NCBI GenBank assembly: GCA_023393815.1 | Contig: JAEXBU010000060.1 | Location: forward strand, 1 to 13,819 | Direction of reading: 5' to 3' | Source: Bacillota bacterium | GTDB lineage: Bacteria; Bacillota; Clostridia; Tissierellales; Peptoniphilaceae | DNA length: 13,819 bases | Shown: piece by piece, positions 7,442 to 13,666 of the stretch | Numbering within the stretch: the first letter of the stretch is position 1 | Layout: every line of letters begins with the position of its first letter | The notes under the pieces: generated by a model | Told to the model about the DNA's origin: nothing | The model's input: the letters and a program-made list of their open reading frames with translations, nothing else | Databases searched by the model: none | Made by a program: the position numbers and the translations under genes

Positions 7442-8005
7442 ATGCTATTTGATTTTATTGGAAGAAGAGAACGCGAACGCTATTTGAGAGAAGAACGAGC
7501 CCGTAAATTTGCCTTAGGTGCCATTGTCGGCGCCGCCGCCGGCGTGTTGTTTGCGCCCCAAAGCGGAAAAAAGACGCGCGAAGATTTAGTGGAACGATCC
7601 AGAGAATTAGCCGAAAATGCAAGGGATGCGGCATTGGATACGGCCGATGAATTAACCATTCGCGCCTACGAAGCCCAACAAGCCGTACAAGACACCTACG
7701 ACGATTTTAAACTTCGCGCCGCCATGAAGGCCGATGAAATGCGCGACGACGCCGAAATCGCCAAGGCAAAGGCCAGAGCCATCGGCAGAATTGTCCGCGA
7801 AGAAGGTGCCAACGTGAAGGAAGAATTAAAGGATTCCGCCAAGGCCATCGGCGATGCAGCCAAGGAAGTGGGCGAAGAAGTCAAGGACCAAGCGGAAGAA
7901 GCAAAAGAGCAAGTGAAAGACAGTGCCGACAAGATTGCCAAGGCGGCTGACGATGCGAATAAAAAAGCCGAAAAGGTCGTAAAAAACGAGAAAAAAGATA
8001 AGTAG
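7442..8005 (+). CDS. YtxH-domain protein
   Basis: A 187-aa protein with the YtxH signature: a short charged N-terminus, a small hydrophobic segment (about residues 23-38, FALGAIVGAAAGVLFAP), then SGKKTREDL. The remainder (about 45-187) is Ala/Lys/Glu/Asp-rich with heptad-like spacing, predicted as a long amphipathic helix or coiled coil resembling LEA-like stress proteins. The biochemical role of the family is unknown; members are often stress-induced and membrane-associated. ATG 7442 is chosen over an in-frame TTG six bases upstream because GGAGG (7431-7435) is optimally spaced from the ATG and would abut the TTG. It is first in an operon with a DUF948-like gene 15 nt downstream, a pairing also found as ytxG-ytxH in Bacillus. 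Confidence 0.85.
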   Translation: MLFDFIGRRERERYLREERARKFALGAIVGAAAGVLFAPQSGKKTREDLVERSRELAENARDAALDTADELTIRAYEAQQAVQDTYDDFKLRAAMKADEMRDDAEIAKAKARAIGRIVREEGANVKEELKDSAKAIGDAAKEVGEEVKDQAEEAKEQVKDSADKIAKAADDANKKAEKVVKNEKKDK

Positions 8006-8020
8006 AACACGGAGGTCACA

Positions 8021-8515
8021 ATGGACACCATGATTAACTTACACGACCTCTTGCGCTTTCTGCTCTACCTTGCGGGGATCGGGGCACTCGTCTTTTTGAT
8101 GATCGCCCTGAAAAACGTCGCCGGCATTTTAAAAGTCGTCAAAAACAAATTGGAGGCGCACGAAGCCGTCATCGACGACACCATGCAAAAACTCCCGACC
8201 ATTACGGATAATGTGACCATTATCTCCTCCAACGCTTCCCGCCTCACCACCGACGCTACGGAAATGGTGGAAGTGGTCAAGCCGGAAATGGAAAAAATCG
8301 CGGCAACCGTCGGCGATGTAACGGGCGTCGTAGACAACGTGGCTCGCACCGTGGATCAAACGTCCTTGAAGTTGAAGAATACGGCCGACGTGGTCACCGA
8401 TTCGATTTCGGATACGGCCAAGACCATTTCCTTCAACGCCAACAATGTGGTGGATTACTTCTACATCATGCGAGAAGTTTTGGAAGCCCTGCGCGACGTG
8501 CTCCGAACCCGATAA
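8021..8515 (+). CDS. DUF948-like membrane-anchored coiled-coil protein
   Basis: A 164-aa protein with one N-terminal membrane helix (about residues 11-30, LRFLLYLAGIGALVFLMIAL), followed by a long polar helical region with repeated Val/Thr/Asp/Asn heptads (about 35-150) of the kind seen in DUF948 (YtxG-like) proteins and methyl-accepting-type coiled coils. No enzymatic motif is visible. GGAGG at 8007-8018 region precedes ATG 8021. It follows the YtxH gene by 15 nt and is ended by a strong terminator, so the two form a closed operon; the products probably work together at the membrane. Function is unknown; assignment to DUF948 rests on architecture and the YtxH neighbour rather than on a diagnostic motif. 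Confidence 0.75.
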   Translation: MDTMINLHDLLRFLLYLAGIGALVFLMIALKNVAGILKVVKNKLEAHEAVIDDTMQKLPTITDNVTIISSNASRLTTDATEMVEVVKPEMEKIAATVGDVTGVVDNVARTVDQTSLKLKNTADVVTDSISDTAKTISFNANNVVDYFYIMREVLEALRDVLRTR

Positions 8516-8522
8516 AAGATAC

Positions 8523-8549
8523 GAAGCGGTTTCGACCGCTTCTTTTTTT
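8523..8549 (+). terminator. Terminator of ytxH-DUF948 operon
   Basis: Perfect 8-bp stem GAAGCGGT/ACCGCTTC (8523-8530 with 8535-8542) capped by the stable TTCG tetraloop and followed by seven T. It starts 8 bases after the stop codon: a textbook Rho-independent terminator. Confidence 0.93.
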
Positions 8550-8844
8550 GTGCCTATAAGCGAAAAAGTGTAAAGCTGCGGAAGAAATCGAAAGAGAAAG
8601 ACCGCCGAAAAGGGAGAAAAGGCGAAGAGAAGGACCGCGTCGCAAAAAACGCTTGCCGCTTTTTGTGTGCCGTCTCTTCGCGGGAAAAACAAATGTATTT
8701 TCCCACCGTCGGCCTCAACGAGTAAAGGAATTGGGGATATTACGGAAATAGAGGGGGAAAGAAGAGAGGCGGGAGAATGCGCTCCGCCGTTTTCCTGGAA
8801 AATTTTCCAAAGAACCTCTTTTGAAGAAAAAAGGGATTTCTCCT
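8550..8844. other. Gene-poor gap with structured segment
   Basis: No credible gene in about 295 bases. Two structures are visible. The first is a nested imperfect stem-loop at 8622-8681: the outer arms GCGAAGAGA/TCTCTTCGC are perfect, and the inner arms at 8641-8648 and 8660-8667 pair with one G-U. The second is the perfect 14-bp palindrome TGGAAAATTTTCCA at 8796-8809, about 36 bases before the -35 of the next promoter. The purine-rich plus strand (8575-8640) has no obvious coding character. Confidence 0.5.
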
Positions 8845-8873
8845 TTGTGGTATCGTTCGCCATGGCGTATAAT
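8845..8873 (+). promoter_or_regulatory. Predicted promoter of lipid kinase-lacI operon
   Basis: TTGTGG (8845-8850), a 17-base spacer and a consensus TATAAT (8868-8873). The start codon is at 8892, so the leader is very short, holding just the GGAGG ribosome binding site (8881-8885). Confidence 0.7.
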
Positions 8874-8891
8874 AAAATATGGAGGTAGAGA

Positions 8892-9779
8892 ATGGAAAAG
8901 ATCAAGATCATTGCCAACCCTTCCAGCGGAAGAGAAGGGGCTGTAGAGGTTATAAAAAAACTCATCGCGCCCTTTGCCGCGAGGGGAACGTCGATCTTAC
9001 TGAATTTTACGCAAAAGGCGGGGGATGCGCGAGCCTTTGCCGCGCACGACGACGGGGAAGACTGTATTATTTCCGTCGGGGGCGACGGGACGGTAAACGA
9101 AGTGGTTTCGGGAATATACGACGCCTGCAGAAAAACGCCCCTGGCCATTTATCCCGGAGGCACGGTCAACGACTTCGCCGAGTCTCTGGGCGTTCCAAAA
9201 GATCCCTATGATTTTTACACGATGGTCGTCTACGGAAAAAAGACGGCCGTGGACATAGGCCTTTGCGGCGACAGCGCCTTTGTGAATGTTTGCGCCGTGG
9301 GTGCTTTTTCTGAAATCGGCTACAGCGTCCCCGATGAAGCCAAATCGGCCGTGGGTCGCTTGGCCTACTACGCCGAGGGTTTTCGTATGTTTCGCGAAAG
9401 GGACTTTTTAAAAAGCGGCTTTCATGTGACCGTGGACTGTGATGGCGAAACCATCGACACCAAGGCCATGATGGTGATGGTCTCCAATTCCAACAGCGTC
9501 GGCGGCTTTTCAAAAATTTCTCCCGACGCCGATGTGCGAGACGGGCTTTTGGAGCTTACGATTATCGAAGAAATGAGCATGTCCAAACTCCTGGAGCTTT
9601 TCAGAACCATCGGCTTGGGCAAACACACCGATCACGATCACTTCATTTATCGCCACGGAAAAGAAATTACGTTGCGCGCGGACAAAGCCATGTCCGTCGA
9701 CATTGACGGCGAAAAGGGTCCCGCTCTGCCACAAACCATAAAAGTGGTAGAGGGAGCCATTCAACTAATTACAAAATAG
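8892..9779 (+). CDS. Diacylglycerol kinase-family lipid kinase (YegS/DgkB-like)
   Basis: A 295-aa soluble lipid kinase of the diacylglycerol-kinase catalytic superfamily, expected to phosphorylate diacylglycerol or a related lipid with ATP at the inner membrane face and so return it to phosphatidic acid for phospholipid synthesis. Visible motifs are NPSSG (9-13, nucleotide-binding loop), SVGGDGTVNEV (61-71, the signature GGDGT) and YPGGTVNDFAESLG (87-100). Length is typical (about 290-330 aa). GGAGG is 6 bases before ATG 8892 and a consensus promoter precedes it. It is followed 9 nt later by a LacI-family regulator whose ribosome binding site overlaps its stop codon, so the two are co-transcribed. 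The exact lipid substrate cannot be told from the sequence; DgkB, YegS and BmrU share these motifs. Confidence 0.92.
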   Translation: MEKIKIIANPSSGREGAVEVIKKLIAPFAARGTSILLNFTQKAGDARAFAAHDDGEDCIISVGGDGTVNEVVSGIYDACRKTPLAIYPGGTVNDFAESLGVPKDPYDFYTMVVYGKKTAVDIGLCGDSAFVNVCAVGAFSEIGYSVPDEAKSAVGRLAYYAEGFRMFRERDFLKSGFHVTVDCDGETIDTKAMMVMVSNSNSVGGFSKISPDADVRDGLLELTIIEEMSMSKLLELFRTIGLGKHTDHDHFIYRHGKEITLRADKAMSVDIDGEKGPALPQTIKVVEGAIQLITK

Positions 9780-9788
9780 GAGGTTTTT

Positions 9789-10814
9789 ATGGCATCGACC
9801 ATCAAAGATGTAGCAAAAATGGCGGATGTATCCATTTCCACCGTATCTCGAGTTATTAACGACTCCAAACCCGTCAGTCCCGAGGCGCGTCGGCGGGTGT
9901 TGCACGCCATCGGCGTCTTGGATTACAAGCCCAACGAAGTGGCCAGAAGTTTGGTCACGAAAAAAAGCAATATTATCGGGGTCATCGTATCGGATGTGGG
10001 AAATCAATACATTTCCCAAGTGTTGCGAGGCGTAGAAGAAATCGGCCGTATGTACAATTACGATATTCTCCTCTCCTCCTCTTACGACGATCCCGAGATA
10101 GAAATGAAATTTGCCAATCTCTTCAGTCAAAAACAGGTGGAAGGAATCATTATTATTTCGGAAATTTTAAATCAAAAGCTTCTCTACAAGCTGGACGAAT
10201 TTAAAATTCCCTGCGTGGTCATTAACCGCTTCTACAATGTGGACGAGGCGCCTACGGTCACCATCAACAACAAAGCCGCGTCCTACAATATGACGGATTA
10301 CTTAATTAATTTAGGCCATAGAGCCATCGGCTACGTGGCCATGCGCAAGGATATGGATCGCACCAACGAAAAGTACAAGATCCGCGGCTACCGCGACGCC
10401 ATGCGGGCGGCGGGGCTGAAACCGTCCATTCTTTATTGCGAAGGTTTGGGCGAATCCGACGCCCTGGATCTCTTCGAAGAACACGAAGAGGACTTTCGAG
10501 ACGGCAAATATTCCGTCCTGTTCTGCAGCCAGGATTTGATGGCCATTCATTTAATGAATGTTATGCGGGATCACGGGATGAAAATTCCGGAAGAGATGTC
10601 CTTCGCGGGCTTCGGCGGAAGCACCCTTTCGGATATTTACCGTCCGAAACTTACCACGGTGAAAGAACCCTATTACGACATCGGCGCGGTAGCGATTCGC
10701 AAGCTCTTTAAAATGTTGGACAAGAAAAACGCGGACAAGGGCGAGGAAATGATTTTGCTTCCCGTGGAAATCATTAAACGTCAAAGTGTGGTAGATCTTA
10801 CGGAAGAAAAATAG
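9789..10814 (+). CDS. LacI-family transcriptional regulator
   Basis: A 341-aa repressor/activator. The N-terminal helix-turn-helix is at about 4-23 (TIKDVAKMADVSISTVSRVI), the hinge helix YKPNEVARSL at about 46-55, and a periplasmic-binding-protein-like effector domain from about 60 to 330 (IIGVIVSDVGNQY, then LINLGHRAIGYV, then PEEMSFAGFGGS, which is where family members usually have GFDD). The hinge with a central Leu is the type that recognises palindromes with a central CG. AGGAGG overlapping the lipid kinase TAG sets ATG 9789. The overall form is CcpA/catabolite-type, but no sugar genes are adjacent, so effector and regulon are unknown. Possible targets are its own operon or the aconitase operon, where CGAAAACGAT repeats occur. 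Confidence 0.92.
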   Translation: MASTIKDVAKMADVSISTVSRVINDSKPVSPEARRRVLHAIGVLDYKPNEVARSLVTKKSNIIGVIVSDVGNQYISQVLRGVEEIGRMYNYDILLSSSYDDPEIEMKFANLFSQKQVEGIIIISEILNQKLLYKLDEFKIPCVVINRFYNVDEAPTVTINNKAASYNMTDYLINLGHRAIGYVAMRKDMDRTNEKYKIRGYRDAMRAAGLKPSILYCEGLGESDALDLFEEHEEDFRDGKYSVLFCSQDLMAIHLMNVMRDHGMKIPEEMSFAGFGGSTLSDIYRPKLTTVKEPYYDIGAVAIRKLFKMLDKKNADKGEEMILLPVEIIKRQSVVDLTEEK

Positions 10815-10845
10815 AAGAAACTACCGCATATAGTAGAAAATCGGT

Positions 10846-10851
10846 TATAAT
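10846..10851 (+). promoter_or_regulatory. Predicted -10 element for FMN lipoprotein operon
   Basis: A consensus TATAAT lies 50 bases before the start of the FMN-binding lipoprotein gene and 32 bases after the lacI stop. No good -35 is seen at 16-18 bases, so this promoter may be weak or need an activator. A small interrupted repeat CTAC...GTAG (10821-10836) overlaps the -35 position. Confidence 0.5.
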
Positions 10852-10900
10852 GGAAATAGTAGATAATTTGATTGATTCATATAGATAAGGAGTATTTCCA

Positions 10901-11305
10901 TTGAAAAGACTCGTGGTGAGTTTGGCCTGTTGCCTCGCAATCACCGGCTGCAGCTCTTCCGTGAGCTATAGCGCCGAGGAGCCGGTGGCCGAAGGAAAAC
11001 AGGCCGAAGCGGTGGATTCGAGGCAAGAAGGAAGACATTTATTAAAAGACGGCAGCTACGTTTCCTCAGGTCGTGGTATGCAAGGCGACATTCAGGTCGA
11101 AATGCGGGTTCGAGACGGCTATATCGATCACGTGGCCGTCGTGGAACACAGGGAAAATGTCGGCGTCGTCGAAGACGGGTTCGACCGTTTGGAAGAAAAA
11201 GTCATCGAAAAACAATCGGCGGATGTGGATACGGTCTCCGGCGCCACGGAGGCTTCCTACGGTTTTTTAGAAGCCGTGAGAAATTGCATTCGACAAGCAG
11301 AATAG
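10901..11305 (+). CDS. Small FMN-binding domain lipoprotein
   Basis: A 134-aa exported lipoprotein. A basic start (MKRL), a hydrophobic core and the lipobox LAITGC predict cleavage before Cys17 and lipid attachment to the outer membrane leaflet surface. After a short polar linker (18-45) comes one FMN-binding (FMN_bind) domain: DGSYVSSGRGMQGDIQVEMRV (50-70) and the C-terminal DTVSGATEAS (110-119). The SGAT motif matches sites where ApbE links FMN covalently to the Thr, here Thr116, as in NqrC-type and extracellular electron-transfer proteins. The start is TTG 10901, with AAGGAG 8 bases upstream and no better alternative. It probably acts in extracytoplasmic electron transfer. The ProRS-like gene follows after 9 nt with an overlapping ribosome binding site. 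No apbE or partner oxidoreductase lies in the window. Confidence 0.87.
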   Translation: MKRLVVSLACCLAITGCSSSVSYSAEEPVAEGKQAEAVDSRQEGRHLLKDGSYVSSGRGMQGDIQVEMRVRDGYIDHVAVVEHRENVGVVEDGFDRLEEKVIEKQSADVDTVSGATEASYGFLEAVRNCIRQAE

Positions 11306-11314
11306 GAGAAGACC

Positions 11315-12982
11315 ATGAAACTTTCACAGTATTACCTGCCTACCTTGCGCGAGGCACCGGCCGACGTGCGCACTGAAGCCCATAAGTGGATGCTGAGAAG
11401 CGCCATGGCCAGAGAAGTGGGCGTAGGGGCCTATACCCTCTTGCCCTATGGCCTCGCCTTTCAAGACGCGGTGGAAGCCCGCGTGGAAGAAGCCTTTTTT
11501 CAAGACGGCCTTCCCCTCGCCCTTTCGGCCCTCCAACCGCGAGCCATGTGGGAGCGAAGCGGCCGGTGGGAAAGCTACGGCGGGATGTTCAAGGTGGCCG
11601 ATCGCACCAATCGCCAAGCGGCTCTCGCTCCGGAATCGGAAGAGGCTTTTTTAAGCCTTGTAGACGGAGAATTGAAGAGCTACAAACAATTGCCCCTCTT
11701 CCTCTACGAAAAAAGCGCCCGGTTCCACGACGTGCAGAAGCCCGCTGCGGGCCTCGTCGATGCGCGCGAAGTGCGGGTAATGGACGGCGTGCGCTTCGAC
11801 GGCGATCGGGAAGCGGCGGAGGCGTTTTTTAAAGAGGCGAAGAGCCGCTGTGGACGAATTCTTTCGGATCTCGCCATCGACTACGCCGCGGTGGAAGAAG
11901 ACGGTGCCGTCGTCTACTACGCCCTGGCGGAAGGCTATAGAGAGACTCTCGCCATCGACGGGGATGCGGCATATAAAATGGAAGATGCGCCCATTCGCTA
12001 CTCGACCCCGGAGGGACAGGAACCGAAAGAAGCCGAAGACATTTACACTCCCGATGCGCGGACGATCAAGGACTTAAGCGATATGATCGGAACCGAGCCC
12101 TCTCGCTGTACCAAGGCCGTGGATCTTCGAATTAACGATCAGCCCGTTTTCGTCTTTATCCCCGGCGACAGGGAGCTCAATCAAAAAAAGCTGGAAAAAT
12201 ATCTGGGCATTTCGTCGGATGCCATCGACATGTTGGATGAAGAAACCATCTTGGCTCTGGGGACCTTCCCCGGATTTACGGGGCCCATCGGATTGGAAGG
12301 AAAGGCCCGGATTATCGTCGACCGCGCCGTCACCACCATCGACAACATGGTTGTAGGCGCCAACAAAGAAAATTACCACAAGAAAAACGTCAACTACGGG
12401 CGGGACTTTGAAGGCGAAATCGCCGACGATCTTCTGGACGTGCGCGAAGGCGACGTAGCCCCTTCCGGTAACGCCTACACCTTCCGAGGGGCCTTTGCGG
12501 TGGCGCGGATACAAAAACCCTCCGAGGCTTTTTCGGAGGCGATGAACGTCCGCTTCTTAAACGACGAAGGCAAGGAATCGCCCTACATTTTAAGCGGCGG
12601 TCGTTGGTATATCGGCGCGCTGATGGCGGCGATTTTAGAAAACCATCGAGACGAAGACGGCCCGATCCTGCCCCTGCACGTAGGTCCCTGCGACGTGGCC
12701 GTCACCGTAGTGAATGTGAAAAAGGACGAGCAGGTAGCCTTGGGAGAAGAAATCTATGCCGCCCTGGAAAAAGAAGGGGTAAAGGTTCTTTTGGACGATC
12801 GCAACGAGCGAGCCGGCGTCAAGTTTAAAGACCGGGATCTCTTGGGCATTCCCCTCATGATTACCGTGGGAAAAGATGTAGCCGAGGGCATCGTGGAATT
12901 TAAACGCCGCGGCGGCGACATGGAAAAACTTTCCGTGGAAGAAGCCCTGCGCCGCGTAGCAGACGCCGTAAAGGGGCAGTAA
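11315..12982 (+). CDS. Prolyl-tRNA synthetase-like protein, aminoacylation motifs degenerate
   Basis: A 555-aa protein collinear with bacterial ProRS. It has the N-terminal class II core (SQYYLPTLREAPAD, SGRWESYG, SYKQLPL), an INS/YbaK editing insertion at about 245-370 (CTKAVDL with Lys267 at the E. coli Lys279 position; PGDRELN; GFTGPIG; NVNYGRDF) and the anticodon-binding domain at about 455-555 (LLDDRNERAGVKF). The active site differs. The TxE loop GPTHEE is APESEE (105-110). Motif 2 FRDE is FHDV, losing Arg and Glu at 138/140, and RPRFG is KPAAG. The GGSxSHEF proline loop is absent. Motif 3 YGIGVTR is GRWYIGA, losing its Arg (Ala435). The intact frame suggests selection. It is predicted unable to make prolyl-tRNA; tRNA-Pro editing or binding is possible. 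AGGAG precedes ATG 11315. Database pipelines may label it plain proline--tRNA ligase. Confidence 0.88.
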   Translation: MKLSQYYLPTLREAPADVRTEAHKWMLRSAMAREVGVGAYTLLPYGLAFQDAVEARVEEAFFQDGLPLALSALQPRAMWERSGRWESYGGMFKVADRTNRQAALAPESEEAFLSLVDGELKSYKQLPLFLYEKSARFHDVQKPAAGLVDAREVRVMDGVRFDGDREAAEAFFKEAKSRCGRILSDLAIDYAAVEEDGAVVYYALAEGYRETLAIDGDAAYKMEDAPIRYSTPEGQEPKEAEDIYTPDARTIKDLSDMIGTEPSRCTKAVDLRINDQPVFVFIPGDRELNQKKLEKYLGISSDAIDMLDEETILALGTFPGFTGPIGLEGKARIIVDRAVTTIDNMVVGANKENYHKKNVNYGRDFEGEIADDLLDVREGDVAPSGNAYTFRGAFAVARIQKPSEAFSEAMNVRFLNDEGKESPYILSGGRWYIGALMAAILENHRDEDGPILPLHVGPCDVAVTVVNVKKDEQVALGEEIYAALEKEGVKVLLDDRNERAGVKFKDRDLLGIPLMITVGKDVAEGIVEFKRRGGDMEKLSVEEALRRVADAVKGQ

Positions 12983-13023
12983 AAAACCCCGCCCGGCGAA
13001 GTGAAAAGCCGAAAATAGCGGGG
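12981..13023 (-). terminator. Minus-strand terminator of the C_GCAxxG_C_C gene
   Basis: On the minus strand, CCCCGC (13023-13018) pairs with GCGGGG (12992-12987), with an inner CGGC/GCCG stem (13011-13008 with 12997-12994). Six T follow (complement of 12986-12981). The T-tract overlaps the stop codon of the convergent ProRS-like gene. Confidence 0.7.
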
Positions 13024-13046
13024 AAAGAACAGTTTTTATAAAATTC

Positions 13047-13093
13047 GGTTCCAACGCCGTAGACTGTGCTCTATGGCGGTTGGAACCTTTTTT
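13047..13093 (+). terminator. Terminator of FMN lipoprotein-ProRS-like operon
   Basis: GGTTCCAAC-GCC (13047-13058) pairs with GGC-G-GTTGGAACC (13075-13087), leaving a single bulged G. The stem continues GTAGA/TCTAT (13059-13063 with 13070-13074) to a six-base loop CTGTGC. Six T follow. This strong Rho-independent terminator lies 64 bases after the ProRS-like stop. Confidence 0.88.
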
Positions 13094-13121
13094 ATTTGTC
13101 GTTGCAGTCCGCGCGGAACTT

Positions 13122-13571
13122 TTACCTTTCGCTTTCTTCTTCCAGAACCAGGTCGAGAAGGTCACACACGGTGCTATCCACGATTTTCGCACATTTGCAT
13201 TTTCTGTCGGGATCGTCGTTGTCGTAGCCGTGGGTCAGGGCGCGGCAGCAGGTAGCCCCGTTTTTTTTCACGAAGGCGTCGTGCATTTTTTTGCTCAACT
13301 GGAAGCAGTGGTCGATCTTCTTATCGCCTTTATCCCGGCGTCCGTACAAGTAGCCTATGCACATAGTGGCGCCGGCCAAGGCGCCGCAAATACATCCGCC
13401 GCCGCCCAGGCCCCAGGGAAAGGCCGAACTCATGGCGATGGCGTCGTCGGGGATCGGCAGATCCAAACTTTTGCGGAACGTGTCTATCACCGTTTCCGAG
13501 CAGGCATAGCCGGAGTGAAAAGCCTGATCGGCGTAGGCTCTCGCGCGGTTTCTGTCGACTTCTTTTTTCAT
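13122..13571 (-). CDS. C_GCAxxG_C_C family cysteine-rich redox protein
   Basis: A 149-aa cytosolic protein with ten cysteines (24, 60, 62, 71, 89, 108, 109, 125, 127, 136). The order and the segment GGGCICGALAG (57-67), followed by MCIGYLYG, fit the C_GCAxxG_C_C family, common in anaerobes and presumed to be redox or metal-cluster proteins; the precise role is not known. No signal peptide or membrane helix is seen. AAAGGTGA lies 7 bases before ATG 13571. It is monocistronic with its own extended -10 promoter and terminator, convergent to the ProRS-like gene. A GGAAC-A-GTTCC palindrome in its leader is a possible regulator site. Only the first Cys and the GCxCGA block are recognised with certainty; the CC pair at 108-109 and CxC at 125-127 are additional. 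Confidence 0.88.
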   Translation of the reverse strand: MKKEVDRNRARAYADQAFHSGYACSETVIDTFRKSLDLPIPDDAIAMSSAFPWGLGGGGCICGALAGATMCIGYLYGRRDKGDKKIDHCFQLSKKMHDAFVKKNGATCCRALTHGYDNDDPDRKCKCAKIVDSTVCDLLDLVLEEESER

Positions 13572-13610
13572 CGAAAATCACCTTTTCTACAAGTAAGCCG
13601 CTTTGGTTGC

Positions 13611-13621
13611 GGAACAGTTCC
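13611..13621. promoter_or_regulatory. Palindrome GGAACAGTTCC in leader
   Basis: A perfect 5+1+5 palindrome about 17 bases downstream of the -10 of the C_GCAxxG_C_C gene, close to the expected transcription start. It is a plausible repressor site, unproven; short palindromes arise by chance. Confidence 0.3.
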
Positions 13622-13637
13622 ATAGGTCTTTTATGTT

Positions 13638-13666
13638 ATTGTATCACGGTTTTTCTTTTTCACCAA
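13638..13666 (-). promoter_or_regulatory. Predicted promoter of the C_GCAxxG_C_C gene
   Basis: On the minus strand, TTGGTG (13666-13661), a 17-base spacer and TACAAT (13643-13638), with an extended -10 TG one base before it (TGATACAAT). Well formed, and about 65 bases from the start codon. Confidence 0.75.

Noticed and set aside
8129..9148. 339-codon minus-strand frame running through the DUF948 gene, the gap and the start of the lipid kinase
   Set aside because: Antisense to two well-supported genes, His/Arg/Phe-rich composition typical of a reverse frame, and no ribosome binding site or family motif.
11315..12982. ProRS-like gene as a plain, functional housekeeping proS or as a pseudogene
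   Set aside because: Housekeeping role is unlikely because the motif 2 and motif 3 catalytic residues are replaced; pseudogene is unlikely because 555 codons are open and the editing and anticodon domains are preserved.
12635..13192. 185-codon minus-strand frame overlapping the ProRS-like 3' end
   Set aside because: Overlaps two real genes and both terminators, with no start signal; a shadow frame.
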